From Chloroflexota bacterium (GTDB taxonomy: Bacteria; Chloroflexota; Anaerolineae; Anaerolineales; UBA11657): a stretch of DNA of 9,083 bases. Made by a program: the position numbers and the translations under genes. This document shows positions 5,731 through 9,083 of this stretch, piece by piece. The notes beneath the pieces were generated by a model that was not told where the DNA came from, did no database searches, and was given only the letters and a program-made list of their open reading frames with translations. The stretch covers positions 1 to 9,083 of the forward strand of contig QWRL01000091.1 in the NCBI GenBank assembly GCA_003670425.1. The letters are read 5' to 3'. The stretch's first letter is position 1. Every line of letters begins with the position of its first letter.

Positions 5731-6498
5731 ATGATTATTTCAGTCGCACAGTTTCAGCTTTTTGTGCTGAGCGCCACGCGCACGCTGGCCATCCTAAGCG
5801 GTGTGCCGGTGCTGGGCAGCGCTGCGGTGCCTGTGCGCGTGCGCCTGGCCGCCGGCCTTTTGATTACGCTGGTGATTGTGCCGCTGGTGCCGCGCGCCGC
5901 AGCCGGCGAGCCCATGCTGCTGGGTGGTTATCTGGTGCTGGTGGCCATGGAGCTGCTGACCGGGCTGCTGGCGGGCTTCGTTGTGCGCACCACCTTCGCA
6001 GCGCTCTCCATTGGCGCAAATTTGATTGGCACGCTGGCCGGGTTTAGTGCGGCGCAATTTGTAAACCCACTGACCAATATGCAGGGCAGCCCGCTGGACC
6101 AGCTCATCCTGCTTTTCTCAACTACTGTGTTTCTCATCGTCAACGGCCACCATCAACTGATTGTGGCTATTGCGCGTTTGTTTGAGCTGGTGCCACTGGG
6201 CACATTCATCATGGGCGCGGGCGTAAAGGAAGGGCTGGTGCGCCTGACGCTGGGCATGTGGCTGAGCGGGGTGCAGATTGCGCTGCCGATTGTGGCGACC
6301 ATTCTGGCCGTGGATGTGGCCATGGGCCTGCTGGCCAAAACCGCTCCGCAAATCCAGGTGTTCTTTTTGAGCCTGCCGCTCAAGATTGCAATCGGGCTGC
6401 TGGGCGTGACGGCGCTGCTGCCGCTGCTGCTGCCGGTGCTGCACAACATGTTCAATGACACGGCGCGCCACATGCTGGAACTGGTGCAGGCACAATGA
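5731..6498 (+). CDS. fliR: Flagellar export gate protein FliR
   Basis: FliR caps and completes the FliP-FliQ export gate in the inner membrane. The protein is 255 aa, normal length, with several hydrophobic segments throughout. Recognisable family stretches are the N-terminal FVLSATRTLAILSGVPVLG (11-29), NPLTNMQGSPLDQL (112-125), NGHH (138-141) and LLAKTAPQIQVFFLSLPLKI (200-219), the last being the best conserved FliR block. No clear Shine-Dalgarno sequence precedes the ATG, which lies 14 bp after fliQ. The stop overlaps the flhB start (ATGA at 6495-6498). Confidence 0.95.
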   Translation: MIISVAQFQLFVLSATRTLAILSGVPVLGSAAVPVRVRLAAGLLITLVIVPLVPRAAAGEPMLLGGYLVLVAMELLTGLLAGFVVRTTFAALSIGANLIGTLAGFSAAQFVNPLTNMQGSPLDQLILLFSTTVFLIVNGHHQLIVAIARLFELVPLGTFIMGAGVKEGLVRLTLGMWLSGVQIALPIVATILAVDVAMGLLAKTAPQIQVFFLSLPLKIAIGLLGVTALLPLLLPVLHNMFNDTARHMLELVQAQ

Positions 6499-7556
6499 GC
6501 GATCTCGACAAGCCGCTGCCACCCAGCGCCAAGAAGCTGGAAGACGCGCGCGGCGAAGGCAATATTGCGCGCAGCAATGAAATCAACATTGCAGTCTCGA
6601 TGCTGGTGGGCTTCTGGGTGCTGGTGCCGCTGTTGCGCAATGTATTGAACGGGCTGGCCGGATTGGTGCGCGACAGTTTTGGAAATCTGGGGCTGGGCAC
6701 CACGGACCACTTTACAACCGCTACTTTGGGCGATGTGGTGAAGCATGCGCTGGGCAGGGCTGCGCCGCTGGGCCCGTTTGTGCTGTGGATGATGGTGGCC
6801 GGCGTGGCAGCGAGCCTGGTGCAGACGCGCGGCCTGGTACAGCCGCCCAAAGTGGATTTCAAGCGCATCAATCCCCTCACCGGAATTCAGCGTTTGTTTT
6901 CCGGGCAGAGTATTGCCGAACTGGGCAAGGCAATGGTTAAGGTGGTGATCATCAGCGCCATTGCGTACTGGACGATTGTGCCGCGCATGCCGCAGTTTTT
7001 GGATTTGGTGCAGGCGGGATTCGCTGACGCTGTGACGCTCATTTTTGAAACCATGGGCGTGCTGGCTGTGCGCGTGGCGCTGGCCTATTTGTTTCTGGCC
7101 GGGGCAGATTTTGCGTACCGTTACAAGCAGTGGTTTGACGGGCTGCGCATGTCGCGCTCCGAGGCAAAAGATGAGGCACGCCGGTCTGAAGGCGATCCAA
7201 AGATTAAGCAGCGCATCCGCGCCCGCCAGATGGCGCTGCGCCGCCAGCGCATGCTGAAGCGCGTGGCCACCGCGGATGTGGTGATTGTGAACCCGGTGCA
7301 GCTGGCGGTGGCGCTGCAGTATGACCGCAGCGTGGCAGCTGCGCCAATTGTGGTTGCCAAGGGTGCGCGGCTGGTGGCCGAGCGCATTGTGGAGCTGGCG
7401 CGCGAGCACAGCGTGCCCGTGGTGCAAAACATTCCGCTGGCGCGCACGCTTTATTCCAGCGTGGAGATCAACCACGTTGTGCCGGCAGACTTGTACCAGG
7501 CAGTGGCCGAGGTGCTGGCCTTTGTGTTTAGCATCAAGCCGCGGGTGCGCGCATGA
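6495..7556 (+). CDS. flhB: Flagellar export switch protein FlhB with altered cleavage motif
   Basis: FlhB controls the change from rod/hook to filament export. The protein is 353 aa. The N-terminal stretch SAKKLEDARGEGNIARS (11-27) matches the family's PTPKKLEDARKKG start in degenerate form. Four membrane segments follow, with INPLTGIQRLFS (125-136) between them. The linker LRMSRSEAKDEARRSEGDP (217-235) leads to the cytoplasmic domain. There, the normal NPTH autocleavage site reads NPVQ: Asn266-Pro267-Val268-Gln269 (bases 7290-7301). The rest of that domain is typical: PIVVAKG (284-290), IPLARTLYSSVEI (313-325) and VPADLYQAVAEVLAFV (329-344). The ATG overlaps the fliR stop, and the 3' end overlaps flhA. 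Family identity is certain; whether it still self-cleaves is open. Confidence 0.96.
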   Translation: MSDLDKPLPPSAKKLEDARGEGNIARSNEINIAVSMLVGFWVLVPLLRNVLNGLAGLVRDSFGNLGLGTTDHFTTATLGDVVKHALGRAAPLGPFVLWMMVAGVAASLVQTRGLVQPPKVDFKRINPLTGIQRLFSGQSIAELGKAMVKVVIISAIAYWTIVPRMPQFLDLVQAGFADAVTLIFETMGVLAVRVALAYLFLAGADFAYRYKQWFDGLRMSRSEAKDEARRSEGDPKIKQRIRARQMALRRQRMLKRVATADVVIVNPVQLAVALQYDRSVAAAPIVVAKGARLVAERIVELAREHSVPVVQNIPLARTLYSSVEINHVVPADLYQAVAEVLAFVFSIKPRVRA

Positions 7557-9083
7557 CATTCGCCAGCGCCGCCCGCTCGGCACCGCCCATTCTGCGCGCC
7601 CTCTTTGGGTCCAAGGATGCGGGCGTTGCAATTGTGCTGCTTGTCACCGTGATGGTGATGATTGTGCCGCTGCCGGCGCTGGCGCTGGATGTGCTGATTG
7701 CGCTGAACCTGGCGGTTTCGGTGGGCATCATTCTCATCTCGGTGTATGTGCAGCAGCCGATGGAGTTCTCCGTGTTTCCGGCGATCTTGCTGCTGATCAC
7801 GCTCTTCCGCCTCAGCGTGAACATTGCGCTGGCGCGCAGCATTTTGCTTTCGGCAGATGCCGGGCGGGTGGTGGCAACCGTGGGCAGCCTGGTGCTGGGC
7901 GGCAGCTATGTGGTGGGCATTGTCATTTTCCTGACGCTGCTTGTCATTCAATTTGTGGTGATTACAAACGGTGCCGGCCGCGTGGCAGAAGTGGCCGCGC
8001 GCTTTACCTTGGATGCGATGCCCGGCAAGCAGATGACGATTGACGCCGACATGGGTGCCGGCGTGATCACCGAGCCGGAGGCGCGCCGCCGCCGCCGCGC
8101 ACTGCAGCGCGAAGCGGACTTCTACGGCGCGATGGACGGTGCCAGCAAGTTTGTGCGCGGTGATGCGATTGCGGCGATCCTGATTGTGGCCATCAACATC
8201 ATTGGCGGCTTTTTGATGGGCGTTTTTCAGGGCGGGCTCAGCCTGCTTGAATCGCTGCGCAGCTACACACTGGTCACAGTTGGCGCCGGCCTCATCATTC
8301 AAATTCCGGCGCTGCTTATTTCCACCGCCGCCGCGCTGCTGGTAAGCCGGGCCAATTCTGATGACGGATTTAGCTCTGACTTGGGCAGCCAGCTGGGCAA
8401 CATTCAGGCGCTGGCGATTGCCTCGACGGTGGTGCTGGGTCTCGCATTTCTGCCAGGGTTTCCAACCATGGCTTTCCTGGCAGTCGGCGGTTCGCTGAGC
8501 GGCCTCACATTCTTTGTGTGGCGCCAGCAGCAAGCCGGGCCGGAGCTGCCGGCATTGGCAGCGGCGGCCACTGCGCCATCTGCAGATGATGTGTCACAGC
8601 TGCTGTCCGTGGACGCGCTGGAGCTGGAGATTGGCTACGGCCTGATACCGCTGGTAGGCGAAGAGCGCGCTGAGAACCTGCTCAAGCGCATCACCGGCGT
8701 GCGCCGCCAGCTGGCCTCCGAGCTGGGTTTTATTTTGCCCAAGGTGCGCGTGCGTGACAACCTGCAGCTCTCTCCGTATGTTTACCGGATCAAGCTGCGC
8801 GGAGAAGAGGTGGCGCGCGGCGAGGTGCGCTTGGAGCGCTTCCTTGCAATTGGAGTGCTGGAAGAAGGCTCGCTGGTGCAGGGCGAGGCCACAACGGAGC
8901 CGACCTTTGGATTGCCGGCACTTTGGATTTCTGAAGACGAGCGCGGCCGCGCCGAGCTGGCCGGCCTCACAGTTGTGGATCCGATCTCGGTGGTGGCCAC
9001 GCCCTTTACGGCAGTGGCGCGCGCCAATGCCCGCGCGCGGCTGGCCCGCCGGCAGGCCAAAGCGCTGTGTGCGCGCGTACAGG
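7553..9083 (+). CDS. flhA: Flagellar export platform protein FlhA, 5' part (cut by window edge)
   Basis: FlhA is the large export platform subunit that couples ion flow to protein export and binds chaperone-substrate pairs. 510 codons are visible with no stop; a full protein is usually near 690 aa. The N-terminal membrane half (about 25-325) has LITLFRLSVNIA (81-92), LGGSYVVGIVIF (115-126), VAARFTLDAMPGKQM (147-161) and ADFYGAMDGASKFVRGDAIA (188-207), the family's hallmark blocks. A variable linker (about 325-348) leads into the cytoplasmic domain with ELGFILPKVRVRDNLQL (390-406) and LTVVDPISVVAT (472-483). The usual THLTEV after this reads TPFTAV, and the following residues diverge. The ATG overlaps the flhB stop (ATGA at 7553-7556). 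Confidence 0.95.
   Translation, partial: MTFASAARSAPPILRALFGSKDAGVAIVLLVTVMVMIVPLPALALDVLIALNLAVSVGIILISVYVQQPMEFSVFPAILLLITLFRLSVNIALARSILLSADAGRVVATVGSLVLGGSYVVGIVIFLTLLVIQFVVITNGAGRVAEVAARFTLDAMPGKQMTIDADMGAGVITEPEARRRRRALQREADFYGAMDGASKFVRGDAIAAILIVAINIIGGFLMGVFQGGLSLLESLRSYTLVTVGAGLIIQIPALLISTAAALLVSRANSDDGFSSDLGSQLGNIQALAIASTVVLGLAFLPGFPTMAFLAVGGSLSGLTFFVWRQQQAGPELPALAAAATAPSADDVSQLLSVDALELEIGYGLIPLVGEERAENLLKRITGVRRQLASELGFILPKVRVRDNLQLSPYVYRIKLRGEEVARGEVRLERFLAIGVLEEGSLVQGEATTEPTFGLPALWISEDERGRAELAGLTVVDPISVVATPFTAVARANARARLARRQAKALCARVQ

Noticed and set aside
6153..7631. Long open frames on the minus strand opposite fliR/flhB (492 aa) and opposite flhA (7451-8533, 360 aa)
   Set aside because: They lie opposite strongly supported conserved genes, their proteins are rich in His, Gln and Arg with no recognisable domain, and GC-rich codon use makes such shadows common.
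23..9083. Non-flagellar type III secretion system (injectisome) instead of a flagellum
   Set aside because: MotB, FliL and full-length FliM/FliN with a CheY-binding peptide are motor parts absent from injectisomes.

Overview
The window is a contiguous, one-strand block of flagellar genes from a GC-rich bacterium. Reading left to right it holds two tandem motB-like stator genes, fliL, fliM, fliN, fliO, fliP, fliQ, fliR, flhB and the first 510 codons of flhA, which runs off the right edge. The first motB-like frame is open to the left edge, so its true start may lie outside the window. The two peptidoglycan-binding MotB proteins indicate a cell with a peptidoglycan wall. Gene order of this kind occurs in several non-enteric phyla. 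The sequence alone does not let me name a phylum with confidence.

Layout: 23-1721 encodes two MotB paralogues, which anchor the stator and carry ions. 1761-2531 is fliL, a stator-associated membrane protein with an unusual four-copy peptide repeat in its linker. 2537-4011 is fliM and fliN, the C-ring switch. 4008-4472 is fliO, which helps assemble the export gate. 4559-7556 is fliP, fliQ, fliR and flhB, the export gate core and its specificity switch. 7553-9083 is the start of flhA, the export platform. Most junctions are very tight: fliN/fliO, fliR/flhB and flhB/flhA overlap by 4 bases (ATGA). This implies one operon with translational coupling. The only sizeable gaps are fliO-fliP (86 bp), fliP-fliQ (63 bp) and motB2-fliL (39 bp).

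The most notable points are: (1) a near-perfect 30-base palindrome followed by a T-rich tract, centred exactly on the presumed fliP start codon, which looks like a terminator or a translation-control hairpin inside the operon; (2) an FlhB whose normally near-invariant Asn-Pro-Thr-His autocleavage motif reads Asn-Pro-Val-Gln; (3) two adjacent MotB paralogues that both keep the ion-carrying Asp and the peptidoglycan-binding residues, and share almost identical DNA, including an eight-T run, in the membrane-segment codons; (4) the FliL linker repeat. No RNA genes, insertion sequences, CRISPR arrays or genes on the minus strand are supported.
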